Positions 25,575-33,528 of a DNA stretch of 33,528 bases are shown here, in pieces. The notes below the pieces were generated by a model. That model had not been told where the DNA came from and ran no database searches. It worked only from the letters and a program-made list of their open reading frames with translations. Source of the stretch: Burkholderiaceae bacterium (GTDB lineage Bacteria; Pseudomonadota; Gammaproteobacteria; Burkholderiales; WYBJ01); the NCBI GenBank assembly GCA_011525945.1, contig WYBJ01000143.1:1-33528 (forward strand). The letters are read 5' to 3'. The translations under genes were made by a program, and so were the position numbers. Positions within the stretch are counted from its first letter, which is position 1. Every line of letters starts with the position of its first letter.

Positions 25575-25663
25575 TAGAATCGTACCGCTGGGACGTCTTG
25601 TAAGCTGCCGTCGCTGTCACGAAGCGGTTGCGCGCCTTCGATAACGCCGCTAGCATGACGGTC

Positions 25664-26047
25664 ATGCCGAAGCGACGCGCCGCGCGCAGCGCGATCTCCC
25701 TCATTGCCGTCGTTGCCCTGCTGCTCTGTCAAGCGACCTGGGCGGGCATGCGCGCGCCGCAACGCATGGCGCTTGGCATGCATGCCGCCGGTTTCACGCT
25801 GGCGCCGAGCTGTCACGACCTGGGTGACAGCGACGTGCCGGCGAACGCCGCTCCCAGCCCTTGCGATTCCGCGCAACTGCCGAGCGACGAGATCAAGCCT
25901 CCGGTCTTCGCCGCCGCGGCGCTGGATGTAGCGTTCGTCGTGTTCAGCGCACCCGAACGCCACTCGTGGCCGGCGCGAGTCGAGCTCGCACACCCTGCGG
26001 GGGTACCGCCTCCGCTTCGCCTCCTTCACTGCAGGTTCCGAAACTAG
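25664..26047 (+). CDS. Small exported His/Cys protein at the head of the copper efflux operon
   Basis: A 127-residue protein with a signal-like N-terminus (basic PKRRAAR, then AISLIAVVALLLCQATWA). The mature part contains Cys-His (SCHDLGDSD), another Cys (PCDSA) and a C-terminal PPPLRLLHCRF ending. Small proteins of this shape, often resembling CopL or DUF2946 proteins, head copper and silver efflux operons. A periplasmic metal-binding or sensing role is inferred from location and residues. An in-frame ATG at 25655 is an alternative start; neither has a good ribosome site. It is 73 bp before the channel gene. Confidence 0.7.
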   Translation: MPKRRAARSAISLIAVVALLLCQATWAGMRAPQRMALGMHAAGFTLAPSCHDLGDSDVPANAAPSPCDSAQLPSDEIKPPVFAAAALDVAFVVFSAPERHSWPARVELAHPAGVPPPLRLLHCRFRN

Positions 26048-26120
26048 CGCTTCGCGTGTGCTCGCGGCATCGGCGCCGCCGATGCCGCCGCCTTCTGCTT
26101 CCTGACACGCGGAGATTGCC

Positions 26121-27515
26121 ATGAAGATTGGTTTCGCCCCGGCGCGCGCGCGACGTGCATGCGTATCGGCCGGCCTGATTGTTCCTCTCGTCGCGGCCGC
26201 GCAGCCGCACGACCCTTCGATCGCAGCGGCGGGCAGGGCGACCGTCCTGACCGCATCGGCGCCGGCTGCACACGCCGGGCGAAGCGCATCCGACTCAGGC
26301 CTGGAGGCGCTCCTCGCCGAAGCGATCGAGCACAACCCCGAGATCCGAGCGGCCCGCAGCGAGCGGGCAGCCGCGCGCGCGCGCATCGCGCCGGCCGGTG
26401 CGCTGGATGATCCCATGGTCGAGGCCGGAATCGTCAATCTGCCCGCGGCTTCGCCGAGCTTAGCGCGCGAAGACATGACCATGAAAATACTGGGACTGTC
26501 GCAGCGCATTCCCTATCCGGGTAAGCGCGGGCTGAAACACGACGTGGCCGTGCTCGATTCCGAATCGCTCGACCATGCCTATGCCGAGACCGTGAACCGC
26601 GTCGTTCGCGACGCCCGCGTCGCGTACTACGAGCTTGCGCTGGTGCACGCTTCCAGACGGCTCATCGACGACAGTCGCGCGCTCGTGCGGCAACTGCTCA
26701 AGGTCGCCGATGCGCGCTACGCGGTGGGGCGGGGCAACCAGGTGGATGTTTTGCGCGGCCAGACCCAGCTCTCCAAGCTCTCCGAGGAGGTCCTCAAGCT
26801 CGAGCGCGAGCGGGCCACCGCCACCACCGAGCTTGCTCGGATGCTGGGTCGCGACGCCGCCCTGAGTGTCGTCGACGCCCGGCTCGAATCAGGCGAGGTC
26901 CACCTCGATCCCGCGCAACTGCGCGCGGAAGCGTTGTCGCGCCGGCCGCAACTGCGTGCACTGGAATCGCTGGTCGCGCGCAATCGCCGCTCGATCGATC
27001 TGGCGAAGACCGGACGCTATCCCGACTTCGACTTGCGCCTGTCGTACGGACAGCGCGACCGCATGCCGGGCGGGCCGGGGCGCTCCGATCTCGTGAGCGT
27101 GACGGTGGCGATGAATCTGCCGATCTGGGAGGGGACCAAGACGCAGCCGCGCATCGCCGAGGCGGCAGCCCTGCACGAACAGGCGCTCAGCCTGCTGCAG
27201 GCGCAACGCAACGAGACCGTGATGCGACTTGGCCAGCAGATTGCGGCCGCCAAACAGAGCCTGCGCACGGCACGGCTCTACCGCAGCGAGATCATTCCAC
27301 AGGCCTACGCGACGATCGACGCTGCGATCAGCGCCTATCAGGTCGGTCGCAGCGACTTCGCACTGCTGCTCGACAACCAGATGGCGCTGCTCAACTTCCA
27401 GCTTGGCGAAGCGGCGGCCGTCGCGGCTTACGACAAGGCGCTCGCCGAGATCGACTTCGTGACGGGCCGGGCCGCACCCGCGCTAGCGGCGCTCGGCGAG
27501 GGGGAACAGCGATGA
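26121..27515 (+). CDS. cusC: Outer-membrane efflux channel, TolC/CusC-like
   Basis: A 464-residue outer-membrane factor with two OEP repeats. It has an export signal, then LEALLAEAIEHNPEIRAARSERAAARARI (first helical hairpin), GLSQRIPYPGKRGLKHDVA, and a second repeat ending in PIWEGTKTQPRIAEA and YQVGRSDFALLLDNQMALLNFQLGEA, the classic heavy-metal TolC pattern. GGAG lies 6 bases before the ATG at 26121. It overlaps the adaptor gene as ATGA. Together with CusB and CusA it would span the envelope. Confidence 0.88.
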   Translation: MKIGFAPARARRACVSAGLIVPLVAAAQPHDPSIAAAGRATVLTASAPAAHAGRSASDSGLEALLAEAIEHNPEIRAARSERAAARARIAPAGALDDPMVEAGIVNLPAASPSLAREDMTMKILGLSQRIPYPGKRGLKHDVAVLDSESLDHAYAETVNRVVRDARVAYYELALVHASRRLIDDSRALVRQLLKVADARYAVGRGNQVDVLRGQTQLSKLSEEVLKLERERATATTELARMLGRDAALSVVDARLESGEVHLDPAQLRAEALSRRPQLRALESLVARNRRSIDLAKTGRYPDFDLRLSYGQRDRMPGGPGRSDLVSVTVAMNLPIWEGTKTQPRIAEAAALHEQALSLLQAQRNETVMRLGQQIAAAKQSLRTARLYRSEIIPQAYATIDAAISAYQVGRSDFALLLDNQMALLNFQLGEAAAVAAYDKALAEIDFVTGRAAPALAALGEGEQR

Positions 27516-29092
27516 ACGCATACGTCGGCGTGATTCTGATTTCGAGCGCGCTCGCCGCGGCGGCTTTCGGCGGTTACTGGCTGGGAAGCCGCGACGTTCC
27601 CGCGCCGGCTGCGGTCAACTCGGGCGTAACCGCGCCCGCGGCGGCAGCGGCGAAACGAAAGATCCTCTACTACCGCAATCCCATGGGCCTGGCGGATACC
27701 TCGCCGGTGCCGAAGAAGGATCCGATGGGCATGGATTACATCCCGGTATACGAGGGCGAGGAAGAACCGGGCAGCACAACTCAGATCAAGATCAGCGCCG
27801 AGAAGGTCCAGCGGCTCGGCGTGAGGACCGAGCCCGCCGCTTTGCGCGAGCTCACGCGCACGCTTCGCGCCGTCGGAACGGTGCAGATCGACGAGCGCCG
27901 CGTTCATACGGTGGCGCCGAAGTTCGAAGGCTGGATCGAGCAACTGCACGTTGCCACCACCGGGCAACCGGTGGCGCGCGGCCAGCCTTTGATGGCGGTG
28001 TACAGCCCCGATCTCGTCACGGCCCAGCAGGAGTACCTGATCGCCGCCCGTGGCGTGGAGGCGCTCAAGGAGGGCGGCGCGGAGCTGCTGGCGAGCATGC
28101 AACGGCTGCGCGCAAGCGCCCTCACGCGATTGCGCAACTGGGACATCTCGGAGCAGGAATTGCAACGGCTCGAGCGCGAGGGGGCAATGCGCCGCACGGT
28201 CACGCTGCGCGCTCCCGTTTCCGGGGTCGTCATCGACAAGCCTGCGCTGAAGGGGATGCGCTTCATGCCGGGAGAGGTGCTGTATCAGATCTCCGATCTG
28301 TCATCGTTGTGGGTGCTGGCCGAGGTGTCCGAACAGGACCTCGGTCTCGTGCGGCCCGGACAGGCCGCGACCATCACCGTGACCGCGTTCCCGGGGCGAA
28401 GCTTTCACGGCAAGGTCGCGTTCTTCTACCCGACGGTGACGCCGCAGACGCGTACCGGAACGGTACGCGTCGAGCTGGCCAATCCGGGCGGTCTGCTCAA
28501 GCCGGCGATGTACGCCACGGTCGAGCTCGCAGCAGGGGCCGCGAAGAAAGTCCTTGCCGTGCCGCGTTCGGCGGTCATCGATAGCGGTGTGAGGCGCGTC
28601 GTCCTGGTTCAGACCGCAGAAGGACGATTCGAGCCGCGCGAAGTACGCACCGGCGCGCTTGCCGACGACTACGTCGAGATTCTCGAAGGCGTCAAGGATG
28701 CAGAGGCTGTCGTGGTCGCGGCGAACTTCCTCATCGACGCCGAGAGCAACCTGAAAGCCGCGCTTGGCGCTTTCCAGCCGGCGGTCGCAAACGACGCCGG
28801 ATCGAAACCGGACGCCGGAGCTGCCGGCGTAAGCCATCGGGCCGAAGGCACGATCGATTCGTTCGATGTCAAAACGAATACCGTGTCGATCACCCACGGG
28901 CCGGTGCCGAGCCTGAAGTGGCCGGACATGACGATGGAGTTCCAGCTCGCGAACTCGGCGCTGGCGGCGATGGCGAAGCCGGGGACCAGAATCACGTTTG
29001 AATTCGTCGAGCGCAAGCCCGGCGAATACGTGGTGACGCGGATCGAAGGAAGCCGCTCCGCCAAACCCTCAGCCGGTCACTCGGGACACTGA
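27512..29092 (+). CDS. cusB: CusB-type periplasmic adaptor with fused CusF-like domain
   Basis: A 526-residue membrane-fusion protein. An N-terminal anchor (about 5-25) is followed by a heavy-metal-binding domain (51-82: YYRNPMG, PKKDPMGMDYIPVY), then the hairpin/lipoyl/beta-barrel adaptor core (about 90-415). The C-terminus carries a CusF-like domain with His462, Trp470, Met473 and Met475, the same spacing as His36, Trp44, Met47 and Met49 of E. coli CusF. That set binds Cu(I) or Ag(I) with a cation-pi contact from the tryptophan. Such fusions are known, for example SilB of Cupriavidus. The start overlaps the channel gene by four bases. Confidence 0.93.
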   Translation: MNAYVGVILISSALAAAAFGGYWLGSRDVPAPAAVNSGVTAPAAAAAKRKILYYRNPMGLADTSPVPKKDPMGMDYIPVYEGEEEPGSTTQIKISAEKVQRLGVRTEPAALRELTRTLRAVGTVQIDERRVHTVAPKFEGWIEQLHVATTGQPVARGQPLMAVYSPDLVTAQQEYLIAARGVEALKEGGAELLASMQRLRASALTRLRNWDISEQELQRLEREGAMRRTVTLRAPVSGVVIDKPALKGMRFMPGEVLYQISDLSSLWVLAEVSEQDLGLVRPGQAATITVTAFPGRSFHGKVAFFYPTVTPQTRTGTVRVELANPGGLLKPAMYATVELAAGAAKKVLAVPRSAVIDSGVRRVVLVQTAEGRFEPREVRTGALADDYVEILEGVKDAEAVVVAANFLIDAESNLKAALGAFQPAVANDAGSKPDAGAAGVSHRAEGTIDSFDVKTNTVSITHGPVPSLKWPDMTMEFQLANSALAAMAKPGTRITFEFVERKPGEYVVTRIEGSRSAKPSAGHSGH

Positions 29093-29094
29093 TC

Positions 29095-32000
29095 ATGCTG
29101 AATGCGTTGATCGAGTGGTCCGCCCGCAACCGCTTCCTGGTCGTCCTTGCCACGCTTCTCATCGTCCTCGCCGGGGTCTATGCCGTCGCGAAGACGCCGC
29201 TCGATGCGCTGCCGGATCTGTCGGACGTGCAGGTCATCATCTACACCGAGTACCCCGGGCAGGCGCCCCAGGTGGTCGAGGATCAGGTGACGTATCCGCT
29301 GACCACGGCGATGCTCTCGGTGCCGCAGTCGAAGGTCGTGCGCGGTTTTTCCTTCTTCGGCGCTTCCTTCGTTTACGTGATCTTCGAAGACGGGACCGAC
29401 ATCTACTGGGCGCGCTCGCGCGTGCTCGAGTATCTGAACTTCGCATCGGGACGGCTTCCGCGCGGCGTGAGCCCGCAACTCGGCCCGGACGCGACCGGCG
29501 TCGGCTGGGTCTACCAGTACGCGGTCGTGGCGAAGAAGCGCACGCTCGCCGAGCTGCGCACGATCCAGGACTGGTTCCTGCGCTACCAGCTTACGAAAGC
29601 GCACGGCGTCGCCGAGGTCGCGTCGATCGGCGGTTTCGTGCAGCAGTACCAGGTCATTGTCGATCCGGTCCGGCTGCGCGCCTACGGCGTACCGCTGAGC
29701 CGCGTGGTGGAGATCACCCGCGATTCCAACCGCGACGTGGGCGGGCGGGTGATCGAAATGGCGGAGACCGAGTACATGGTGCGCGGCCGCGGCTATCTGC
29801 GCGGAACCGCCGACCTGGAGTCTCTGGTCGTCCGCGCCGAGGGCGGCACGCCGGTGCTGCTGCGCGATGTCGCGCGTGTCGAGCTCGGGCCCGACGAGCG
29901 CCGCGGGCTCACCGAGCTCAACGGCGAGGGCGAGGTCGTTTCCGCCATCGCCGTGGCGCGCTATGGCCAGAACGCCCTGGATGTCATCCACAACATCAAG
30001 GAGAAGATCGGCGAAGTCGCGCCGGGGCTGCCCGAGGGTGTCGAGGTCGTGACGGTCTACGACCGCTCGGACCTGATCCATCGGGCCATCGATACGCTCA
30101 AGCGCACGCTGATCGAGGAGAGCCTCATCGTCGCGCTCGTGTGCGTCGTGTTCCTGCTGCACGTGCGCAGCGCGCTCGTTGCGATCATCATGCTGCCGGT
30201 CGGCGTACTGATCGCATTCATCGCGATGCGCTGGCTCGGGATCAATTCCAACATCATGAGCCTGGGCGAAATCGCGATCGCCATCGATACGATGATCGAT
30301 GCGGCGATCGTCATGATCGAGAACGCGCACAAGCACCTGGAGAGGCTTCAGCCGGGCGAATCGCACCTGAGCGCACTGGTACAGGCGTGCAGGGAGGTGG
30401 GTCCCGCGCTGTTCTTCTCGCTTCTCATCATCACGGTCTCGTTTCTGCCCGTGTTCACCCTGGAAGCGCAGGAAGGCAGGCTTTTCTCGCCGCTCGCGTA
30501 CACCAAGACTTTCGCGATGGCGGGCGCGGCCCTGCTGTCGGTGACGCTCGTGCCGGTGCTGATGGTGTTCTTCATCCGCGGCAGGATACTCGCGGAGGCG
30601 CGAAATCCCGTGAATCGCTTCCTCATCGCGTTCTACCGGCCGCAGATCGCATGGGTGATGCGCTGGCGAAAATTGACGATCGCACTGGCTGGGGTTGTCC
30701 TGGCCGCAACGGTCTGGCCGGCTTCGCGCCTCGGTGTCGAGTTCATGCCGAGCTTGAACGAGGGCACGCTGCTCTATATGCCGTCCTCGCTTCCGGGGAT
30801 GTCGGTGACGAAGGCGGCCGAGCTCATGCAGGTGCAGAACAAGATCATCAAGAGCTTTCCCGAGGTCGCCTCGGTGCTCGGCAAGGCGGGCCGCGCGGCG
30901 ACCGCGACCGACCCGGCGCCATTGGAGATGTTCGAGACGGTCATCAATCTCAAGCCCGAACGCGAGTGGCGCCCGGGCATGACCGTAGACAAGCTGATCG
31001 CCGAGCTCGACCGTGCGCTGCAGTTTCCCGGTGTGTCAAACGCCTGGACCATGCCGATCCGCGCTCGCATCGACATGCTCTCCACCGGCATCCGCACGCC
31101 GATCGGCGTCAAGGTCTACGGCAAGGATCTGGTCGAGATGGAGCATATCGCCAAGGAGATCGAATCGGTCGTCAAGACCGTCCCGGGAACCACGAGCGCA
31201 TTCGCGGAGCGGATCACGGGAGGTTTCTATCTCGACATCGAACCCGATCGCGCCGCGCTCGCGCGCTACGGTCTGAACGTTGGCGACGTGCAGGGCGTGA
31301 TCTCGACCGCGCTTGGCGGGGAGCTCGTGACCACCACGGTCGAAGGGCGCGAACGCTTCGGCGTGATCGTGCGCTACCCGCGCGAGTTGCGCAGCAACCC
31401 CGAGCGTATCGCGAGGGAAGTGCTGGTGCCCACCGCGAGCGGCGCGATGATCCCGCTCGGTCAAGTGGCGAGCATCTCGGTGGCGCGCGGGGCGCCGGCG
31501 ATCCGCACCGAGAACGCGCTGCTCTCCGCCTATATCTACGTCGACATCCGCGATCGGGACATCGGCTCGTACGTGAGCGAGGCGCGGCGTGCGGTCGCCG
31601 AGCGTGTGCAATTCCCGCCGGGCTACTACGCAACCTGGAGCGGGCAGTTCGAATACATGCAGCGCGCAATCGAGAAACTGAAGATCGTCGTGCCTGTCAC
31701 GCTGCTGATCATCTTCGTGTTGCTCTACATGAACTTCAAGCGGCTGACCGAAACACTCATCGTGATGCTGTCGGTTCCGTTCGGTCTGGTCGGTGGGGTG
31801 TGGCTCATGTGGCTGCTGGGTTATCACCTGAGCGTCGCCGTCGCGGTGGGCTTCATCGCCCTGGCCGGCGTCGCGGCGGAGACCGGGGTGGTGATGCTGA
31901 TCTATCTCGATCACGCCTGGCAGGCGACTCAGGCGCGCTGCCGGGAGAAGGGGCTGCGGCCCGGCCCGGCGGATCTGTATGCGGCGGTGATGGAAGGGGC

Positions 32001-32250
32001 GGTCGAGCGCGTGCGCCCCAAGATGATGACCGTGGTCGCCATTATGGCCGGTTTGTTGCCGATCATGTGGACGAGCGGCGCGGGTTCGGAGGTGATGCGC
32101 CGTATCGCGGCGCCCATGATCGGTGGCATGGTCTCGTCCGTTTTCCTGACCCTCGTGGTGATACCCGCGCTCTATGCCCTGGTGAAGGAATGGCAGCTCC
32201 GGCGGGACTCGTCCAGGTCTCTCGCAGTGCCGGCCGCCGACGGAATCTGA
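29095..32250 (+). CDS. cusA: CusA-type Cu(I)/Ag(I) RND efflux pump
   Basis: A 1051-residue inner-membrane proton-driven pump. The N-terminus (RNRFLVVLATLLIVLAGVYAV; DALPDLSDVQVIIYTEYPGQ) is the heavy-metal RND pattern, and IAIDTMIDAAIVMIENAHK is the proton-relay helix. Met562 (LLYM), Met612 (PLEM) and Met661 (RIDM) line up in spacing with the E. coli CusA relay methionines 573, 623 and 672, so the substrate is monovalent copper or silver rather than Zn, Co or Cd. It starts 2 bases after the adaptor gene. No CusRS-type regulators or P-type ATPase are in the window. Confidence 0.95.
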   Translation: MLNALIEWSARNRFLVVLATLLIVLAGVYAVAKTPLDALPDLSDVQVIIYTEYPGQAPQVVEDQVTYPLTTAMLSVPQSKVVRGFSFFGASFVYVIFEDGTDIYWARSRVLEYLNFASGRLPRGVSPQLGPDATGVGWVYQYAVVAKKRTLAELRTIQDWFLRYQLTKAHGVAEVASIGGFVQQYQVIVDPVRLRAYGVPLSRVVEITRDSNRDVGGRVIEMAETEYMVRGRGYLRGTADLESLVVRAEGGTPVLLRDVARVELGPDERRGLTELNGEGEVVSAIAVARYGQNALDVIHNIKEKIGEVAPGLPEGVEVVTVYDRSDLIHRAIDTLKRTLIEESLIVALVCVVFLLHVRSALVAIIMLPVGVLIAFIAMRWLGINSNIMSLGEIAIAIDTMIDAAIVMIENAHKHLERLQPGESHLSALVQACREVGPALFFSLLIITVSFLPVFTLEAQEGRLFSPLAYTKTFAMAGAALLSVTLVPVLMVFFIRGRILAEARNPVNRFLIAFYRPQIAWVMRWRKLTIALAGVVLAATVWPASRLGVEFMPSLNEGTLLYMPSSLPGMSVTKAAELMQVQNKIIKSFPEVASVLGKAGRAATATDPAPLEMFETVINLKPEREWRPGMTVDKLIAELDRALQFPGVSNAWTMPIRARIDMLSTGIRTPIGVKVYGKDLVEMEHIAKEIESVVKTVPGTTSAFAERITGGFYLDIEPDRAALARYGLNVGDVQGVISTALGGELVTTTVEGRERFGVIVRYPRELRSNPERIAREVLVPTASGAMIPLGQVASISVARGAPAIRTENALLSAYIYVDIRDRDIGSYVSEARRAVAERVQFPPGYYATWSGQFEYMQRAIEKLKIVVPVTLLIIFVLLYMNFKRLTETLIVMLSVPFGLVGGVWLMWLLGYHLSVAVAVGFIALAGVAAETGVVMLIYLDHAWQATQARCREKGLRPGPADLYAAVMEGAVERVRPKMMTVVAIMAGLLPIMWTSGAGSEVMRRIAAPMIGGMVSSVFLTLVVIPALYALVKEWQLRRDSSRSLAVPAADGI

Positions 32251-32563
32251 GCGCTGCTTCGCCGCGGGAACGCCGAGGCCGCTCGAAGGCGAGGATGCGT
32301 TCGCGGCCTTTCGTGGCGCCGGTTCGGTGCCTGGGGGCCTTGATCGATGTGGCGCAAAAAGCGGGCGCGGCGTACACGGCGCCGATCAGCGCGAGCGCGG
32401 CGACGAGCAGTCCGCTCGAGGACAGCGCGTTCGAGTACGTGGCCGAGCGCATCGGTGTTTCCGCAAGCTGCGCAGGCCGATCTTCCCACTCGATTGGATC
32501 TGAACGAGAATCGCCGAACCAGGCGCGCATGGCTCTGGCGACCAGGGTTGAGGTGGATCATTC
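32251..32563. other. Intergenic region after cusA (313 bp)
   Basis: No supported gene. A short minus-strand frame with a signal-like start crosses the region but has no family features. The left part contains a terminator-like hairpin. The right end carries the ribosome site of the next gene (GAGGTGG, 7 bases before the ATG at 32564). Confidence 0.6.
32276..32309 (+). terminator. Stem-loop after cusA, probable terminator
   Basis: AGGCCG (32276-32281) pairs with CGGCCT (32304-32309). After a 2-base bulge, CGAA (32284-32287) pairs with TTCG (32300-32303), which leaves a 12-base loop. The stem is followed by two more T bases and then GC-rich sequence, so the U tract is short. Its place 26 bases after the cusA stop supports termination of the copper operon. 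Confidence 0.4.
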
Positions 32564-33528
32564 ATGAACAGGATCGAGCGCGTGCAAGCAGCGCTGCGAG
32601 GCGAGCCCGTGGATCGGCCGCCGTACGCATTCTGGACGCATCTGCCGGGCATCGATCTCGATCCGCTGCGGCTCGCCCAGGAGACCGCCGCATTCCAAGC
32701 GCGTTACGACCTCGACTTCATCAAGTCGATGCCGAACGGTTTCTACTGCGTGGAGGACTGGGGCGCGGCGTGCGACTACAGCGACATCGCACGGGGCGGT
32801 GTCGCGCGGACCGTCCGAGCGGCGGTGTGCGCGATCGACGATTGGGCACGTCTCGAGCGCGTGAGCGCGTCCACTGGCGCCTACGGGCGCGAGCTGCGGC
32901 ACTTGCGTGAGCTCGTGCGCCGTGTCGGCCCGGACGTGCCGGTTCTGGCGACCGTGTTCTCGCCGCTCACCACCGCCGGCAAGCTCTCGCAGGAAGCGCA
33001 CCGCAGCCACCTGCGGCAATCCCCGGCCGCGGTGCTGGCGGGTATCGAGGTGATCTCCGAGGTGACCTGCGCATTCGTGCGCGAAGCGATCGGCTGCGGC
33101 TGCTCCGGGATGTTCTTCGCCACGCAGGATGCGACCCACGCGGCGTTCTCGGAGGCGGACTACCGGCGCTTCGGCGAGCCGTACGATCGCCAGGTGCTGC
33201 AAGCGGCGAAGACGGCCGGCGCGTGGTTCAACGTCCTGCACGCGCACGGCGAGGATGTCCTGTTCGATCTGCTCAAGGACTACGACATCACGGCGCTCAA
33301 CTGGCATATCGGCGAGACCGCGCCGTCGATCGAGGCGTACCGGCGCGGCGGCGGCAAGCGTCCCATCGTCGGCGGATTGCAGCGCGGCCATCTCACTCGG
33401 GGCGATCGCGCGGCGATTGCGGCGGACATCGCGCGCAGCATCGACCAGACCCACGGCCGCGGCATTCTGATCGCGCCCGCGTGCGTGATCCGCCACCCCG
33501 TGGACGAGGCGACGCTCAAATGGACCGC
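32564..33528 (+). CDS. Uroporphyrinogen decarboxylase-superfamily protein (3' end outside window)
   Basis: The 321 visible residues start MNRIERVQAALRGEPVDRPPYAFWTHLPG, the usual opening of the URO-D superfamily (PF01208). They continue with a TIM-barrel pattern including VLATVFSPLTTAGKL, NVLHAHGEDVLFDLL and KRPIVGGLQRG. The HemE signature RPxWxMRQAGR, which binds the porphyrin carboxylates, is replaced by RPPYAFWTHLPG, so this is not the heme-pathway enzyme. Relatives include corrinoid methyltransferases and uncharacterised catabolic proteins. No corrinoid protein gene is in view. The ATG at 32564 has a GAGGTGG site 7 bases upstream. Confidence 0.85.
   Translation, partial: MNRIERVQAALRGEPVDRPPYAFWTHLPGIDLDPLRLAQETAAFQARYDLDFIKSMPNGFYCVEDWGAACDYSDIARGGVARTVRAAVCAIDDWARLERVSASTGAYGRELRHLRELVRRVGPDVPVLATVFSPLTTAGKLSQEAHRSHLRQSPAAVLAGIEVISEVTCAFVREAIGCGCSGMFFATQDATHAAFSEADYRRFGEPYDRQVLQAAKTAGAWFNVLHAHGEDVLFDLLKDYDITALNWHIGETAPSIEAYRRGGGKRPIVGGLQRGHLTRGDRAAIAADIARSIDQTHGRGILIAPACVIRHPVDEATLKWT

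Noticed and set aside
32063..32530. Minus-strand small frame with a signal-peptide-like start after cusA
   Set aside because: Most of it overlaps the end of cusA in antisense. The part after the hydrophobic stretch is arginine-rich and has no family features.
29115..32567. 1150-codon plus-strand open frame in another frame of cusA
   Set aside because: CusA in the correct frame carries all pump motifs. This frame gives arginine-rich sequence typical of a shifted high-GC gene.
1..33528. Search by eye for CRISPR repeats, tRNAs, insertion sequences or attachment sites
   Set aside because: No regularly spaced repeats, cloverleaf-like sequences, transposase frames or matched terminal repeats were seen. 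A faint site could still be missed without computation.

Overview
The window is high-GC DNA with dense, overlapping operons. It looks like a chromosomal segment from a betaproteobacterium, probably Burkholderiales-like. Clues are a Bug-type TctC/TctB/TctA uptake operon, a narGHJI operon that ends in a parvulin gene, and a CusB with a CusF-like domain fused at its C-terminus. This lineage call is an inference from gene content. No tRNA, rRNA, CRISPR array, transposase or integrase gene was seen.

Region 1 (1-9863) is a divergent catabolic/uptake locus. On the minus strand, reading leftward from 7191, are a solute-binding protein, two permeases and two ATPases of a Dpp/Opp-type ABC transporter, then an AtuA-family (DUF1446) protein and a DUF4387 protein cut by the window edge. 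On the plus strand, starting at 7301, are an RpiR-type regulator, a second AtuA-family protein and a second DUF4387 protein. Most junctions are 4-base ATGA or GTGA overlaps. The 109-bp divergent spacer holds two face-to-face sigma70-like promoters, each with a GAAA/TTTC dyad in its -35/-10 spacer. The locus reads as one regulon: import of an unknown solute plus two paralogous AtuA/DUF4387 modules acting on it.

Region 2 (9947-14797) has a stand-alone beta-CASP metallo-beta-lactamase RNase-like gene. It converges on a tctCBA tripartite tricarboxylate-type transporter operon on the minus strand.

Region 3 (14769-23323) is a complete respiratory nitrate reductase operon, narG-narH-narJ-narI-ppiC, on the minus strand. 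Iron-sulfur, heme and molybdenum ligands are recognisable. A 401-bp leader with two dyads precedes it, and upstream of that is an orphan ferredoxin-NADP-reductase-like flavoprotein. No narK or narXL lies in the window.

Region 4 (23587-32250) holds a DHA2-type drug exporter gene preceded by a 5'-truncated TetR gene with no DNA-binding domain. Divergent from these is a Cu(I)/Ag(I) efflux operon: a small exported His/Cys protein, a CusC/TolC-like channel, a CusB-CusF fusion adaptor and a CusA-type RND pump with the three-methionine relay.

Region 5 (32564-end) is the start of a uroporphyrinogen-decarboxylase-superfamily gene that lacks the HemE signature. It is cut by the window edge.
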